A DNA stretch of 64,000 nt from Photobacterium malacitanum (GCF_900185615.1 NZ_FYAK01000001.1:839701-903700), one strand, 5' to 3'. Counted from the first letter of the stretch, positions 10,685-21,177 are shown. Made by a program: numbers and translations. Notes: generated from the sequence alone by a model not told the origin.

Positions 10685-10708
10685 AATGCCGGCATAAAAA
10701 CCGGCATT
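10685..10708 (-). terminator. Terminator of fadD
   Basis: Perfect 8-base stem AATGCCGG/CCGGCATT (10685-10692, 10701-10708). On the minus strand it is followed by GTTTT. It lies 70 bases after the fadD stop and before rnd. Confidence 0.75.
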
Positions 10709-10777
10709 AGATACGTGCTAGCACAATCAATTGAGATTATTTTATCAAAACAGCATCAGTTAATGTCAGTGATGATG

Positions 10778-12469
10778 TTATTTTTCAGATTGCTGTGCTT
10801 TTTGGTCAGATTGTTCACGTAACACACGACGCAAAATTTTACCCACATTGGTCTTAGGTAGTTCATCCATAAACTCAACCACCTTAGGAATTTTATACCC
10901 CGTTAGGTGCTGTCGACAATGCGTGATTAATTCATCGCGCGTTAAACTATCATCTCGTTTAACCACACAAAGTTTGACCACTTCACCAGACACTTCATGT
11001 GCTTGACCAATCGCAGCAACTTCTAGCACTTTATCGTGCAATGCTACCACATCTTCAATTTCATTAGGGTAAACGTTAAATCCAGACACCAAAATCATAT
11101 CTTTTTTACGATCAACGATATGCAAGAAACCTTCGTCATCAAATTTAACGATATCGCCCGTAGATAACCAACCATCTTCTGTTAACACTTCTTTGGTTGC
11201 TTCTGGATGCTGCCAATAGCCTTTCATTACCTGAGGGCCACGTACTTGCAATTCACCAATTTGGTCAATACCAACTACGTTACCTTCATCATCAACCATA
11301 CGAACTTCGGTCGATGGCACAGGCAAACCAATAGAACCATTATAGTAAGTTAAATTATAAGGGTAAGCAGCGACTAGTGGTGAACACTCGGTTAAACCAT
11401 AACCTTCAAGTAAGTAATTACCGGTGATTTTTTGCCACTTTTCGGCAACAGCGCGTTGAACAGCCATGCCACCACCCACAGAAAGATGAAGCTTACTAAA
11501 ATCTAAGCTCTCAAAATCAGGATGATTTACTAACGCATTAAATAAGGTATTAACACCAGTAATGGCTGAGAACGGATAGCGTTGTAATTCTTTAATAAAA
11601 GTTGGAATATCACGTGGGTTAGTGATCAATAGGTTTTGGCCACCCATTTCCAATAATAATAAACAGTTAACAGTTAACGCAAACACATGGTACAACGGCA
11701 GCGCGGTCACGATTAATTCACGTCCTTCCGTTAATACCGGTCCATAAGCGCCTTTGGCCTGCATCACGTTAGACACCATATTATGGTGAGTCAAAATAGC
11801 ACCTTTCGCAACACCCGTAGTACCACCGGTATATTGTAAAAATGCCATATCATCGCCGGTAATAAATGGCTTAACATATTGCATTCGACGCCCTTTTCGC
11901 AACGCGATACGCATCGATGTGGCATGTGGTAAATGGTATGACGGCACCATCTTTTTAATGTACTTCACCACAAAGTTAACCAATGTTCCCTTTGGTCGTG
12001 ATAACTGGTCACCAAGGCTGGTTAAAATAACATGTTTCACACAGGTATTTTTAACCACGGCTTCTAATGTATGGGCGAAATTAGATACGATTACAATAGC
12101 TTTAGCACCAGAATCATTGAGCTGATGCTCTAATTCTCGTGGTGTATAAAGTGGATTAACATTAACCACCACACAACCCGCACGCAAAATACCAAACAAT
12201 GCAATTGGATATTGCAGTAAGTTAGGCATCATAACTGCAACACGATCACCTTTTTGAAGTTTCAGCTCATTTTGTAAGTATGCTGCAAATGCACGGCTAC
12301 GCTCTTCCAACTTGCGGAAGGTCATTACCTGTCCCATGTTGATAAAAGCTGTCTGATCTGCGTATTTACGTACAGATTGTTCAAACATGTCGACCAAAGA
12401 TGAATATTCATCTGAGTTAATTTCTGCCGGTACATCGTCCGGATAGCGGCTAAGCCAAACCTTATCCAC
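10778..12469 (-). CDS. fadD: Long-chain fatty acid-CoA ligase FadD
   Basis: Activates long-chain fatty acids to acyl-CoA with ATP at the inner membrane, the entry to beta-oxidation. The family signatures are present: the P-loop-like [12 protein letters not shown] near residue 213, [10 protein letters not shown] in the adenylate pocket, [11 protein letters not shown], and the fatty-acyl motif [21 protein letters not shown] choose the GTG at 12469 ([10 protein letters not shown], 563 residues), seven bases after GGAG; an in-frame GTG two codons upstream touches the ribosome binding site. The N-terminus then matches E. coli FadD. I saw no obvious FadR palindrome upstream. Confidence 0.95.
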   Translation of the reverse strand: MDKVWLSRYPDDVPAEINSDEYSSLVDMFEQSVRKYADQTAFINMGQVMTFRKLEERSRAFAAYLQNELKLQKGDRVAVMMPNLLQYPIALFGILRAGCVVVNVNPLYTPRELEHQLNDSGAKAIVIVSNFAHTLEAVVKNTCVKHVILTSLGDQLSRPKGTLVNFVVKYIKKMVPSYHLPHATSMRIALRKGRRMQYVKPFITGDDMAFLQYTGGTTGVAKGAILTHHNMVSNVMQAKGAYGPVLTEGRELIVTALPLYHVFALTVNCLLLLEMGGQNLLITNPRDIPTFIKELQRYPFSAITGVNTLFNALVNHPDFESLDFSKLHLSVGGGMAVQRAVAEKWQKITGNYLLEGYGLTECSPLVAAYPYNLTYYNGSIGLPVPSTEVRMVDDEGNVVGIDQIGELQVRGPQVMKGYWQHPEATKEVLTEDGWLSTGDIVKFDDEGFLHIVDRKKDMILVSGFNVYPNEIEDVVALHDKVLEVAAIGQAHEVSGEVVKLCVVKRDDSLTRDELITHCRQHLTGYKIPKVVEFMDELPKTNVGKILRRVLREQSDQKAQQSEK

Positions 12470-12641
12470 GTGCACTCTCCTTATAATTAGACTGCGGTGT
12501 GCGTTTATAAACTAACAAAACTGCAATTGATATAAACAACGTAAAAATTTGCTTTATCATTACAGCATATTTAACTTTTAATTAGTATTTAGTCATCGCG
12601 TCATAGTTTCAAATTTTGACACTTAACAAAAAACACTATTA

Positions 12642-13520
12642 TTAATCGAATTCGGTGGGGATAAATGTTCGAATATGGTGATAAACAGCGTTCGAACTTT
12701 GTAAATGACAATGATGTCCCCCTGACACCATCACTTGAGTAAAGTCTTGTATACCCCACTCACTGACATCACTTTTATAAACAGACGCATAACCACTCTC
12801 ACCTATAATCGATAATACTGGTGCGTTAATACTGCTTAATAACGCTTGCGCATGTTGTTGCGCCATACGATATAACGAATCACAACGCAGACGAGGATCA
12901 TGACGCCAATACCAGCGCCCGTCACGCTCAACTGTTGCTCTTTTTACCACCGCTTCCAATAAAGATAATGGCAACTGGTTTGCACTCGCTCGTAAGCGTA
13001 GCGCTTCAGTAAAAGAGGCCATTGACCGTTGTTTTAAACGCTGCTGCCGGTGGCGGTAACGCTGACGACTAACAATTCCAATACGTAATCGCTCAACAAC
13101 CATGTCAGGGCTTTCTGTTATCGGTGATAACCCTTCAATTAATACAATTTTATCAACATTTTCAGGAAATACTGCCGCATAGCAACCAGCAACAATAGCC
13201 CCTAGCGAATGACCAATAATATGCACTTTCTCATGCTTTAACTGTGTAATGACTTGGTGTAAATCGTCAATATAATCAACAAAGTGATAATAGTTATCAC
13301 TGCTTTTATGATCAGACTTACCGTGTCCTGGCCAATCAAATGCAATCACATTATAGTGTTGTGTTAATAACGGCCATAAGGATGCAAAAGTCGCGGCATT
13401 ATCTTGCCAACCATGAAGTAACACCAATAACGGTTTTGATGTCACTGTGGTGGTATTTATATCAATGTTGCTACAACCAGCAAGATTATATTCAGCTAAA
13501 GTCAGCGTAATTTCTTTCAT
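12642..13520 (-). CDS. Alpha/beta fold hydrolase
   Basis: Cytosolic serine hydrolase of unknown substrate, 292 residues. The oxyanion region LLHGWQDNAATF (about 34-45), the nucleophile elbow GHSLGA (about 103-108) and a C-terminal SGGHHCHL, which supplies the catalytic His, are visible; the acid is probably the Asp or Glu near SIIGES. A basic stretch (RQRYRHRQQRLKQR) forms part of the lid region. It starts five bases after slp stops, so slp and this gene are probably cotranscribed. No substrate can be named from sequence. Confidence 0.88.
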   Translation of the reverse strand: MKEITLTLAEYNLAGCSNIDINTTTVTSKPLLVLLHGWQDNAATFASLWPLLTQHYNVIAFDWPGHGKSDHKSSDNYYHFVDYIDDLHQVITQLKHEKVHIIGHSLGAIVAGCYAAVFPENVDKIVLIEGLSPITESPDMVVERLRIGIVSRQRYRHRQQRLKQRSMASFTEALRLRASANQLPLSLLEAVVKRATVERDGRWYWRHDPRLRCDSLYRMAQQHAQALLSSINAPVLSIIGESGYASVYKSDVSEWGIQDFTQVMVSGGHHCHLQSSNAVYHHIRTFIPTEFD

Positions 13521-13525
13521 TATAA

Positions 13526-14095
13526 TTAAGGTACTACTCGCTCAACAATACGGCCATTAATACCAAAATTAGGCATCATTAAGTCATTATTCCACGGGTC
13601 ACAATTAAATGAATAACATGGCTGACGCGTCCATAATGGATCATCTAGTTGTATCTGTTGCTGTACTCGCCATAGCTGTTGACCAAAGACTTGTATCACA
13701 GGGAAAGTATATGGGTATTTACCTATCTTTCCTTGCTCATCACCCGTAAATTTTCCAACCACAGTCAATAAACGTCCTTTCGCATATTCAAGCGGTTCTA
13801 AAAAACCATTAATATACGCAATAAAACGTCCTTGAGATTGTGCATTCAATATTGGACGACCATCCGCGGTTAAGGGCATAGCAACCATTTCAATCCGCGT
13901 TTGCTGCTGTTCATTACGAATAGAAGCAATAACCCCACCCAATCGAACCTCTTTGTTTTGGCTCGCTTGTGGATGCTGTTGAATAACGGTTAAATCTGTA
14001 ATTGGGTCTTTTGATTTCGTTACTAACGTTGCAGGTAAGCTGGCGCAGCCTACCATAAACACCAATATCACCCCAAGAAATAGCTTACCAAACAT
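13526..14095 (-). CDS. Slp family outer membrane lipoprotein
   Basis: Lipoprotein of the Slp/YeaY family, 189 residues. The signal peptide ends in a lipobox (MVGC, lipidated Cys17) followed by Ala-Ser, which suggests outer-membrane sorting. The body shows family features such as GGVIASIRN, TRIEMVAMPLTADGRP and GRLLTVVGKFTG. In E. coli yeaY also sits between tsaB and fadD, so gene order supports the call. Function is unclear; family members are induced in stationary phase or starvation. Confidence 0.9.
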   Translation of the reverse strand: MFGKLFLGVILVFMVGCASLPATLVTKSKDPITDLTVIQQHPQASQNKEVRLGGVIASIRNEQQQTRIEMVAMPLTADGRPILNAQSQGRFIAYINGFLEPLEYAKGRLLTVVGKFTGDEQGKIGKYPYTFPVIQVFGQQLWRVQQQIQLDDPLWTRQPCYSFNCDPWNNDLMMPNFGINGRIVERVVP

Positions 14096-14209
14096 CTAAA
14101 ACCTCGACATATTTGTTTAATAACTCACCAAAAAATACCCTCTACTGATACTTTATTGACTCAGTTTTATTAACAATAGCGTTCTTAGCGACATTATCAT
14201 TAAAATATA

Positions 14210-14509
14210 TTAAACCAAAATATCAACACCAAACTGCTCTGAGAGTGCTTGTTGTTGCTGATAATATAGAACGTCTAAATAGTAATTTATGACCGATTGA
14301 TGCGTTACGGGTGGATCATCATAGTGAATAACAGTAGTCGGTGTTATTAATAACCTTGATGCTGTTTGATTATGTAGTGTCGTTTCGATGGGCGTTGATG
14401 TCGTTTGAGAACAAGCGGAAGTAACGATTGCAGTTGAAGATGCAACTTTAACACGTGGGGCGATAGGCGTTGCTACTGGTAGTATTGAAGATAAACTCAT
14501 CATCACCAT
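14210..14509 (-). CDS. Small uncharacterised protein
   Basis: A 99-residue reading frame I cannot assign to a family. Residues 1-60 are rich in Ser, Thr, Val and Pro with low complexity; the end (VINYYLDVLYYQQQQALSEQFGVDIL) looks helical and amphipathic. Support for a real gene: it fills the space between tsaB and slp in the same direction, and AGGTG lies before clustered start codons (ATG at 14509, 14503 or 14500). It has no clear signal peptide or membrane helix. A hairpin and a TATAAT box lie just upstream. It may be a lineage-restricted Vibrionaceae gene. Confidence 0.6.
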   Translation of the reverse strand: MVMMSLSSILPVATPIAPRVKVASSTAIVTSACSQTTSTPIETTLHNQTASRLLITPTTVIHYDDPPVTHQSVINYYLDVLYYQQQQALSEQFGVDILV

Positions 14510-14528
14510 TACACCTAATTAAAGATAT

Positions 14529-14560
14529 AAAGAGTGGCGCTATTATACGCGGCACTCTTT
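14529..14560 (-). terminator. Hairpin between tsaB and the small gene, with an embedded TATAAT
   Basis: Arms AAAGAGTG (14529-14536) and CACTCTTT (14553-14560) form a stem that on the minus strand is followed by an AT-rich tail with a broken T-run, so it may end the yoaA-tsaB transcript. The loop holds TATAAT (14542-14547, minus strand), a candidate -10 box for the small gene. No good -35 box is visible. Confidence 0.55.
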
Positions 14561-14583
14561 TATATTAATTTATATTGTTAGAT

Positions 14584-15285
14584 TTACTCACGACCTGGTA
14601 ATTTTTTCCAAGTCACAGTATCACGTAAGTAAACAGGACTCGCCGCTTCTGCAGCAACCATTTCACCACGAGCAAAAGCGTATTTAGCTAAATGCACCAT
14701 ATCTTGTGAATCAGGATATAACACAGTGCCAACTTGAGCGGTTAAAGGCAGTTGACTTAACAATTCAGGGTAAGCTTCCCACCCCGTACCTGCTGTTAAC
14801 CATAAATTAGCATCAGCCTGTACATTTGCTAATAACACATCAGGGGCAATCACTTGCTCATTACCCATTAATAGCCAATCACCATCGGTTTGACGTTGGT
14901 ACTGCCCCCAATAAAGCTCGCCCATACGCGCATCAATCGCCGTCAGCACATGCTGTGCTTGATGTAAACGGAATGAACCTTGTGCCATCGCCGCTAACGT
15001 AGAAACACCAATCATGGGTAAGTTAGCACCAAAGGCTAAGCCTTGTGCAATACCAATACCAATTCGCACCCCCGTAAAGCTACCAGGACCACGTCCATAA
15101 GCAAGGGCATCAAGCTGCTTTAATTTAATACCTGCTTCAGCCATTACAGCGTCAATCATTGGTAAAATTTTTGTGGTGTGCTCACGAGGTGCATATTCAC
15201 AGCGAGAAATAACATCATCGCCGATCATCAACGCGACAGAACAGTTTTCAGTTGCAGTATCTACTGCCAGAATTTTGGTGCTCAT
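14584..15285 (-). CDS. tsaB: tRNA threonylcarbamoyladenosine synthesis protein TsaB
   Basis: TsaB is the scaffold partner of TsaD in making the t6A modification at position 37 of ANN-decoding tRNAs. Its 233 residues have the ASKHA fold start [15 protein letters not shown] and the signature [20 protein letters not shown] (about 63-82). The metal-binding residues of TsaD are absent, as expected for TsaB. It starts 15 bases after yoaA stops, probably in one transcript. The t6A pathway is essential in many bacteria. Confidence 0.96.
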   Translation of the reverse strand: MSTKILAVDTATENCSVALMIGDDVISRCEYAPREHTTKILPMIDAVMAEAGIKLKQLDALAYGRGPGSFTGVRIGIGIAQGLAFGANLPMIGVSTLAAMAQGSFRLHQAQHVLTAIDARMGELYWGQYQRQTDGDWLLMGNEQVIAPDVLLANVQADANLWLTAGTGWEAYPELLSQLPLTAQVGTVLYPDSQDMVHLAKYAFARGEMVAAEAASPVYLRDTVTWKKLPGRE

Positions 15286-15300
15286 TCAAGCCTCTGAATG

Positions 15301-17244
15301 TTAGATATCGTCACTTACAGATACTTGAGTATCGGTTAAGCTCGACAAAAATTCGCTAACCCCAGCAACACTACGCGTGCGCGGAATTGGCGGTAAACTT
15401 CTTAAAAATACTGCGCCATAAGCTCGAGTAACTATACGATTATCGCAAATTACTAATACCCCTTTATCTTTAGTATCACGAATCAATCGACCCACACCTT
15501 GTTTTAAGGTGATCACTGCATCTGGTACTTGTACCTCTGCAAAAGGATCGCCTCCTCGCAAGCGACAATCTTCAATTCGTGCTTTTAATAATGGATCATC
15601 TGGCGCCGTAAACGGTAATTTATCTATGATAACACAGCTAAGGGCTTGGCCTCTAACATCAATCCCTTCCCAAAAAGCCCCTGTTGCGACTAATAACGCG
15701 TTACCACGCTCAAGATACTCTGCTAGCAACTTTTGTTTACTGGTTTCGCCTTGTGCTAATACTGGCAGATCAAGTCGAGCTCGAAAGCCTTCAGCAAGAT
15801 CGCGTACCATCTGATGTGAAGTGCAAAGGAAGAAACACCGCCCCTCATTGGCTGCAATTATTGGTGCTAGCATTTCAACCAGTTTATCAGCTAAACCATA
15901 ACTATTTGGCTCGGGCAAATGCCGCGGTACACACAATAGAGCTTGAGTCGCATAATCAAATGGACTTTCTAACGAAAACTGTTGCTTTGGTTGCAGCCCT
16001 AAACGGTGGCTAAAATGGCTAAAATCATCATCAACGGCCAGCGTTGCCGAGGTAAAAATCCAGGCCCCTTTTTGCTCAGCCATGCGTTCACTGAATTTAT
16101 CCGCCACCGAAAGCGGAGTAATATTCAAACTAAATTGACGCGGTGTACATTCATACCAATACGAATAACCAATAATACTGGTATCAACCACCCGTTTTAA
16201 ACGTGCTTTCAACAACGTTGCCCGCTCAAAGGCAGTATCTAATAACTGACTACGGCCTAAAGCTAATTTAAGCACGTCATAAATTAAATCAAGCGCATCA
16301 TTGAGACGCACTAATTCACGTTGCACAGCCGGTGTTTGTGATGCTTCTCGCCAGTTACCACGAAACCCTGGATCACCTAAAATAATCCGCATTTCAAACG
16401 CTGCTTGCTGTAACCTTGCAGCAGCTTTTTGCAGTTGGCGCATGTCTTTAGCTTCAGTGCGATAACCAATCTCAATATCTTTTGCCAACTCTATTAATTG
16501 GCGACTAGATAAATTTTGGCCAAAATATTGGCTAGCAATATCAGGCATTTGATGGGCTTCATCAAAAATAAATACCTCAGCTTCAGGGATTAATTCACCA
16601 AAGCCATTGTCTTTCATTGCTAAGTCAGCCAGAAATAAGTGGTGATTAACCACGACCACATCCGCTTCCATCGCTTTACGACGCGCTTTAACCACAAAAC
16701 AATCATCAAAAGACGGGCATTCGCGGCCCAGACAATTGTCATTGCTTGAGGTGATCATCGGGATCACAGGGCTATCTTCAGCGATATCGTCACACTCACC
16801 GAGATCACCGGTTTTAGATGCTGATGACCACTGACGGGTCTTAATTAACAAACTTAGCATCACCGGATCCGAATGCTCACCATGGCTTTCGGTTATTTGA
16901 CGACTAAGGCGATCAATACATAAATAGTTTGAACGGCCTTTTAATAACGCCACTCGCCCAGTAAACCCCAAAGCACTCGCCATTAAAGGTAAATCACGAT
17001 GAAACAATTGTTCTTGAAGGTTTTTTGAACCAGTACTAATAATGGTTTTCTTACCGCTGACTAATGCCGGTACCAGATAGGCAAATGTTTTCCCTGTACC
17101 GGTACCTGCTTCAACCACTAACTGTGATTGCTGCTTGATAGTATCAGCGACAGCTTTGGCCATATCAATTTGAGATTGTCGAGCTTGAAATCCGGGAATG
17201 GCCTTATCTAACGCACCACCAGCGGCAAAAAACTTAGCTATCAT
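15301..17244 (-). CDS. yoaA: ATP-dependent DNA helicase, DinG family (YoaA)
   Basis: XPD/DinG-like superfamily 2 helicase of 647 residues, implicated in repair of stalled replication in E. coli. Walker A is in EAGTGTGKTFAYLVPAL (about 44-60). Four cysteines that should ligate a 4Fe-4S cluster lie between about 110 and 200 (LCIDRL, ECDD, NCLGRECPSFDDC). The DEAH box is in VFIFDEAHQMPD, and motif VI is QGVGRLIRD. A weak LexA-like half site lies upstream (17257-17275). Confidence 0.93.
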   Translation of the reverse strand: MIAKFFAAGGALDKAIPGFQARQSQIDMAKAVADTIKQQSQLVVEAGTGTGKTFAYLVPALVSGKKTIISTGSKNLQEQLFHRDLPLMASALGFTGRVALLKGRSNYLCIDRLSRQITESHGEHSDPVMLSLLIKTRQWSSASKTGDLGECDDIAEDSPVIPMITSSNDNCLGRECPSFDDCFVVKARRKAMEADVVVVNHHLFLADLAMKDNGFGELIPEAEVFIFDEAHQMPDIASQYFGQNLSSRQLIELAKDIEIGYRTEAKDMRQLQKAAARLQQAAFEMRIILGDPGFRGNWREASQTPAVQRELVRLNDALDLIYDVLKLALGRSQLLDTAFERATLLKARLKRVVDTSIIGYSYWYECTPRQFSLNITPLSVADKFSERMAEQKGAWIFTSATLAVDDDFSHFSHRLGLQPKQQFSLESPFDYATQALLCVPRHLPEPNSYGLADKLVEMLAPIIAANEGRCFFLCTSHQMVRDLAEGFRARLDLPVLAQGETSKQKLLAEYLERGNALLVATGAFWEGIDVRGQALSCVIIDKLPFTAPDDPLLKARIEDCRLRGGDPFAEVQVPDAVITLKQGVGRLIRDTKDKGVLVICDNRIVTRAYGAVFLRSLPPIPRTRSVAGVSEFLSSLTDTQVSVSDDI

Positions 17245-17256
17245 TCACTTCGCACT

Positions 17257-17275
17257 ATTGGTTATTTATACAGTA
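17257..17275 (-). promoter_or_regulatory. Possible LexA-like site before yoaA
   Basis: The minus strand reads TACTGTATAAATAACCAAT. The left half CTGT and the AT core fit the LexA consensus CTGT-N8-ACAG, but the right half is CCAA, so two of four bases differ. DinG-type helicases can be SOS-controlled, which is the only reason to list it. Confidence 0.25.
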
Positions 17276-17450
17276 TCAATGGCTCTATTATGCCTATTTT
17301 ATTAGCTCACCACCAGTTATCTAAAATGCTATTTCGCACTAATGTAACAGCGCATTCAATAAACTATTTGACCCCAACATAGAATACGCGTAATAGTGAT
17401 AAATTATGATTTTTAAGCGCTACACTGCGTTGCCGTCATCAGGAACACAT

Positions 17451-18284
17451 ATGGAAAAGAAAACATTATTAACGGAATGCCCTGATAATATGGGCCTTAT
17501 CGCCAAAATTACCAATATCTGTCATAAACATCAGCTCAACATTATTAATAATAAAGAATACGTTGATAACGCTAAAAACCAATTTTTTATGCGTACTGAT
17601 CTTGAAGGCTATTTCAATGATGAGACCTTATTGGCCGATCTCGATCGTGCTTTACCAGCCGGAAGCAAACGCCGCTTAGTTAACTCTGAGCGTAAAAAAA
17701 TTGTCATTATGGTGACTAAAGAAGCCCATTGCTTAGGGGACATTTTGGTAAAAACCTTTGATGGTTCGTTAGATATTGAGATTGCGGCAGTGGTTGGTAA
17801 CTACGATAAGCTACAAGATTTAACTGAAAAATTTAATGTTCCATTTCACCATGTCTGTCATGAGGGGCTCACACGTGAGCAACATGAAACTCAATTACTG
17901 ACAGCCATACAGCAATACTCACCTAATTATGTCGTGCTCGCAAAATATATGCGTATTCTTACGCCAAATTTTGTGGCCCAATTCCCACACAAGATCATTA
18001 ATATTCATCACAGCTTTCTTCCTGCATTTATTGGCGCGAAACCTTATCAACAAGCCTTTGAACGTGGCGTGAAAATTATTGGTGCTACCGCCCACTTTGT
18101 CACCAATGATCTCGATGAAGGGCCTATCATTACTCAAAATGTGATTCCTGTTGATCACACATTTAGTGCTGAAGAAATGGCAAAATCTGGACGTGATGTT
18201 GAAAAATCAGTACTCAGTAAAGCATTGGGTTTAGTGGTTGATGATCGCGTCTTTGTACACGGCAATCGCACTGTGATTCTTTAA
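17451..18284 (+). CDS. purU: Formyltetrahydrofolate deformylase
   Basis: Hydrolyses 10-formyl-THF to THF and formate, feeding PurT and balancing one-carbon units. I take the ATG at 17451 (277 residues), which follows AGGAA by a normal gap; an upstream ATG at 17406 adds 15 residues without a ribosome binding site. An ACT domain (about 5-80) is followed by a formyltransferase domain with IINIHHSFLPAF (Asn and His of the active site) and GATAHFVTNDLDEGPII carrying the catalytic Asp region. It diverges from yoaA. Confidence 0.95.
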   Translation: MEKKTLLTECPDNMGLIAKITNICHKHQLNIINNKEYVDNAKNQFFMRTDLEGYFNDETLLADLDRALPAGSKRRLVNSERKKIVIMVTKEAHCLGDILVKTFDGSLDIEIAAVVGNYDKLQDLTEKFNVPFHHVCHEGLTREQHETQLLTAIQQYSPNYVVLAKYMRILTPNFVAQFPHKIINIHHSFLPAFIGAKPYQQAFERGVKIIGATAHFVTNDLDEGPIITQNVIPVDHTFSAEEMAKSGRDVEKSVLSKALGLVVDDRVFVHGNRTVIL

Positions 18285-18298
18285 ATACACAAGCAAGT

Positions 18299-18335
18299 AA
18301 ACAATGCCACCGTTTTAAGGACTGCGGCATTGTTT
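18299..18335. terminator. Bidirectional terminator between purU and yecM
   Basis: Perfect 10-base arms AAACAATGCC (18299-18308) and GGCATTGTTT (18326-18335) with a 17-base loop, next to AT-rich flanks. It lies between two converging genes. Confidence 0.75.
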
Positions 18336-18353
18336 AATTTGGCAACAACGAGA

Positions 18354-18938
18354 TTACTGCTGCTCACTTGCAATCACTGCAGCTAAAGAATGTGAATGTA
18401 ATTTAATGCAGATATTATCTTTTTTAAAAGCATAAGTCGGATTTGGTAAACGTTCATGCTCACCTGCAGGAGAACTGGCTTTAACCTTAATGCCTTTACT
18501 CGCTAACTGCTGCCAATCTAAACTTGGGTAAATGGTATTGATACTCTGTTGTAATTGTTCTACCGACATCGCGTTACCCGGAATAACAAACTCCACATGC
18601 TCCCACCCTTGCTGGGGGTAAGTTTTGTCACTTGGATAAGGTAGTTCTAACGCTTCAATAGTCCAATCTTCGACTTGAAGTGGCTTATCGAAACCAATCA
18701 CCACAATCGGACGCCCATTAATGATCGTCTTTGACCATTCAGTACCATAAGCTAGCCACGCTTGATGCAGTTCTAGAGCAATATCCTGCGAGTTAACTCT
18801 TAATGCGATATGATCTGCTGTACATGTTGAAAGCGAAATTCCAATCTCATTAGCTAAATCAATAATGCGATTCATAAACACAGGTAAATCAGCTAACATT
18901 TGCTCCGGATGCAAGCCTAATTGTTTCAATTTTTGCAT
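18354..18938 (-). CDS. yecM: YecM family VOC-fold protein
   Basis: Member of the YecM family (vicinal oxygen chelate fold), 194 residues from the ATG at 18938, seven bases after GGAG; an in-frame ATG at 18962 is less well placed. Typical segments are TADHIALRV (about 41-49), GRPIVVIGF, ALELPYPSDK and GWEHVEFVIP, whose His and Glu may bind a metal. Function is unknown. In E. coli yecM is also next to argS, which supports the assignment. Confidence 0.9.
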   Translation of the reverse strand: MQKLKQLGLHPEQMLADLPVFMNRIIDLANEIGISLSTCTADHIALRVNSQDIALELHQAWLAYGTEWSKTIINGRPIVVIGFDKPLQVEDWTIEALELPYPSDKTYPQQGWEHVEFVIPGNAMSVEQLQQSINTIYPSLDWQQLASKGIKVKASSPAGEHERLPNPTYAFKKDNICIKLHSHSLAAVIASEQQ

Positions 18939-18962
18939 TTTATCTCTCCAACCACGTAACAT

Positions 18963-19349
18963 TTAACAAACAAGCGCATAATTACTCAGACTTTTCGCAT
19001 TACCAATAACTAAACTAGCACGAGGTAGCCCTTATCAGTGCTGAATTTGGGCTTTATTTTAGTCTATTTGAAAAACTTTAAAAAAAAATGCTTACAATCT
19101 CTTTTTCCAGTTGCCAAAGTACCTAACTATGTGGGTATTATTAGGGTAACGCACGCTGCTTATTCAAGATATTGGTGTTTAAACTAAATTAACACTACCA
19201 TCAAAAAATACTCACGTAGCTTTGGCCGCTTTTGAGTTAACCAAAAAACACTTTAGCTCCGTGAGTATTTTTGGCGGCATATCTTGCCATACGCAGACGT
19301 TTTTGCCACATACATATGATTGGCGTTACAAACGATTAAGGAACAGCGA
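18963..19349. promoter_or_regulatory. yecM-argS divergent region with a long inverted repeat
   Basis: Gene-free. At 19204-19221 and 19255-19272 lie two 18-base arms, complementary except for one position, with a 33-base loop that itself holds TTGG/CCAA. T residues follow the right arm and A residues precede the left, so it can act as a terminator or attenuator in either direction. It ends 77 bases before the argS start. No other gene or RNA is recognisable. Confidence 0.65.
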
Positions 19350-21080
19350 GTGAATATTCAAGCACTTATTAATGATAAAGTATCACAAGCATTAGAAGCT
19401 GCAGGCGCACCTGCCGGTAGTCCAGCAGCAGTTCGTCAGTCAGCAAAAGCACAATTTGGTGATTACCAAGCAAACGGTGTTATGGGCGTTGCTAAAAAAT
19501 TGGGTATGAACCCACGTGAATTCGCTCAAAAAGTTATCGATTGTCTACAACTAGACGGTATTGCAGAGAAAGTTGAAATTGCAGGACCTGGTTTTATCAA
19601 TATCTTCCTTGATAAAGCATGGCTAGCTGCTCGCGGTGAAGAAGCACTAGCAAGCGAACGTCTAGCAGTTGCTACTGATGAAGCACAAACGATTGTTGTT
19701 GACTATTCAGCACCTAACGTAGCAAAAGAAATGCACGTTGGTCACTTACGTTCAACAATCATTGGTGATGCCGTTGTACGTACCCTAGAGTTTTTAGGTC
19801 ACAATGTTATTCGTGCTAACCACCTTGGCGACTGGGGTACCCAATTTGGTATGCTTATCGCTAACATGGAACGTAAAGAAAAAGAAGGTAGCGATGTTTC
19901 AATGAACATCAGCGATCTTGAAGGCTTCTACCGTGAATCAAAAGTACTTTATGATGAAGATGAAGAGTTCGGTGTAACTGCACGTAACTACGTTGTACGT
20001 CTACAAAGTGGCGATGAGTACTGCCTTGAGAAATGGCGTCAACTTGTCGCAATCACACTTAAGCAAAACCAACGCAACTACGATCGTCTAAGCGTATCAT
20101 TAACTGATGATAACGTAATGGGTGAGTCAATGTATAACGACATGCTTGCTCCTGTTGTTGCAGATCTAAAACAAAAAGGTCTAGCAGTAGAGAGCGATGG
20201 CGCAACGGTTGTTTTCCTTGACGAATACAAGAATAAAGATGGCGAGCCAATGGGTGTTATCATCCAAAAACGTGACGGTGGCTACCTATACACTACTACT
20301 GATATTGCTTGTGCTAAATACCGTTACGAGCAACTTCATGCCGATCGTGTACTTTACTTTATTGACTCACGTCAGCACCAACACCTAATGATGGCTTGGT
20401 CTATCGTTCGTAAAGCAGGTTATGTTCCAGAGGAAGTATCGCTAGAGCACCACGCATTTGGTATGATGCTTGGTAAAGATGGTCGTCCATTTAAGACCCG
20501 TGCTGGCGGTACAGTACGTCTTGCTGATCTTCTAGATGAAGCAGAAGAGCGTGCAAACAAGCTAATCGAAGAAAAGAACCCAGAACTAAGTGCTGAAGAA
20601 AAAGCAAAAATTGCGACAACTGTTGCAATGGCTGCAGTTAAGTACTCTGATCTTTCTAAGCACCGTACCACAGACTACATCTTCGACTGGGATAACATGC
20701 TTGCATTTGAAGGTAACACTGCACCATACATGCAGTATGCTTACACTCGTGTAGCATCTATCTTCAAGCGTGCAAATGTTGAACTAAAAGATCTAACATG
20801 CCCTATCGTTATCAATGACGAGAAAGAGCAAGCATTATTGTCTAAGTTACTTCAATTTGAAGAAGCAGTTCAGTCTGTAGCACGTGAAGGTCAACCACAC
20901 CTAATGTGTACTTACCTGTTTGAACTTGCAGGTCTGTTCTCTAGCTTCTACGAAGCATGTCCAATTCTTAACGCTGAAGAAACCGTTAAGCAAAGCCGCT
21001 TAAAGTTAGCACTACTAACAGCTAACACAATTAAGAAAGGCTTGGATCTACTTGGTATCGAAACACTAGAGCGTATGTAA
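19350..21080 (+). CDS. argS: Arginine-tRNA ligase
   Basis: Class I aminoacyl-tRNA synthetase for arginine, monomeric and cytosolic. I start it at the GTG at 19350 ([10 protein letters not shown], 576 residues), seven bases after AAGGA; this matches the E. coli N-terminus, and a TTG ten codons upstream is not needed. An N-terminal tRNA-recognition domain (1-110) is followed by the HIGH-type motif [16 protein letters not shown] near residue 123. A C-terminal DALR anticodon-binding domain ends [17 protein letters not shown]. There is no canonical KMSKS, which is usual for many ArgRS. Confidence 0.97.
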   Translation: MNIQALINDKVSQALEAAGAPAGSPAAVRQSAKAQFGDYQANGVMGVAKKLGMNPREFAQKVIDCLQLDGIAEKVEIAGPGFINIFLDKAWLAARGEEALASERLAVATDEAQTIVVDYSAPNVAKEMHVGHLRSTIIGDAVVRTLEFLGHNVIRANHLGDWGTQFGMLIANMERKEKEGSDVSMNISDLEGFYRESKVLYDEDEEFGVTARNYVVRLQSGDEYCLEKWRQLVAITLKQNQRNYDRLSVSLTDDNVMGESMYNDMLAPVVADLKQKGLAVESDGATVVFLDEYKNKDGEPMGVIIQKRDGGYLYTTTDIACAKYRYEQLHADRVLYFIDSRQHQHLMMAWSIVRKAGYVPEEVSLEHHAFGMMLGKDGRPFKTRAGGTVRLADLLDEAEERANKLIEEKNPELSAEEKAKIATTVAMAAVKYSDLSKHRTTDYIFDWDNMLAFEGNTAPYMQYAYTRVASIFKRANVELKDLTCPIVINDEKEQALLSKLLQFEEAVQSVAREGQPHLMCTYLFELAGLFSSFYEACPILNAEETVKQSRLKLALLTANTIKKGLDLLGIETLERM

Positions 21081-21128
21081 TTAGCGGATAGTGTGATAGC
21101 TGTTTATAGTAATAGATAGCTGAATAAT

Positions 21129-21157
21129 AAAAAGCCTTCATTCGTGAAGGCTTTTTT
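21129..21157. terminator. Bidirectional terminator after argS
   Basis: Stem AAAAAGCCTTCA (21129-21140) / TGAAGGCTTTTT (21145-21156) with a TTCG tetraloop. It serves argS and the converging DUF924 gene. Confidence 0.93.
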
Positions 21158-21177
21158 AATGGCACTAACATCACTGA

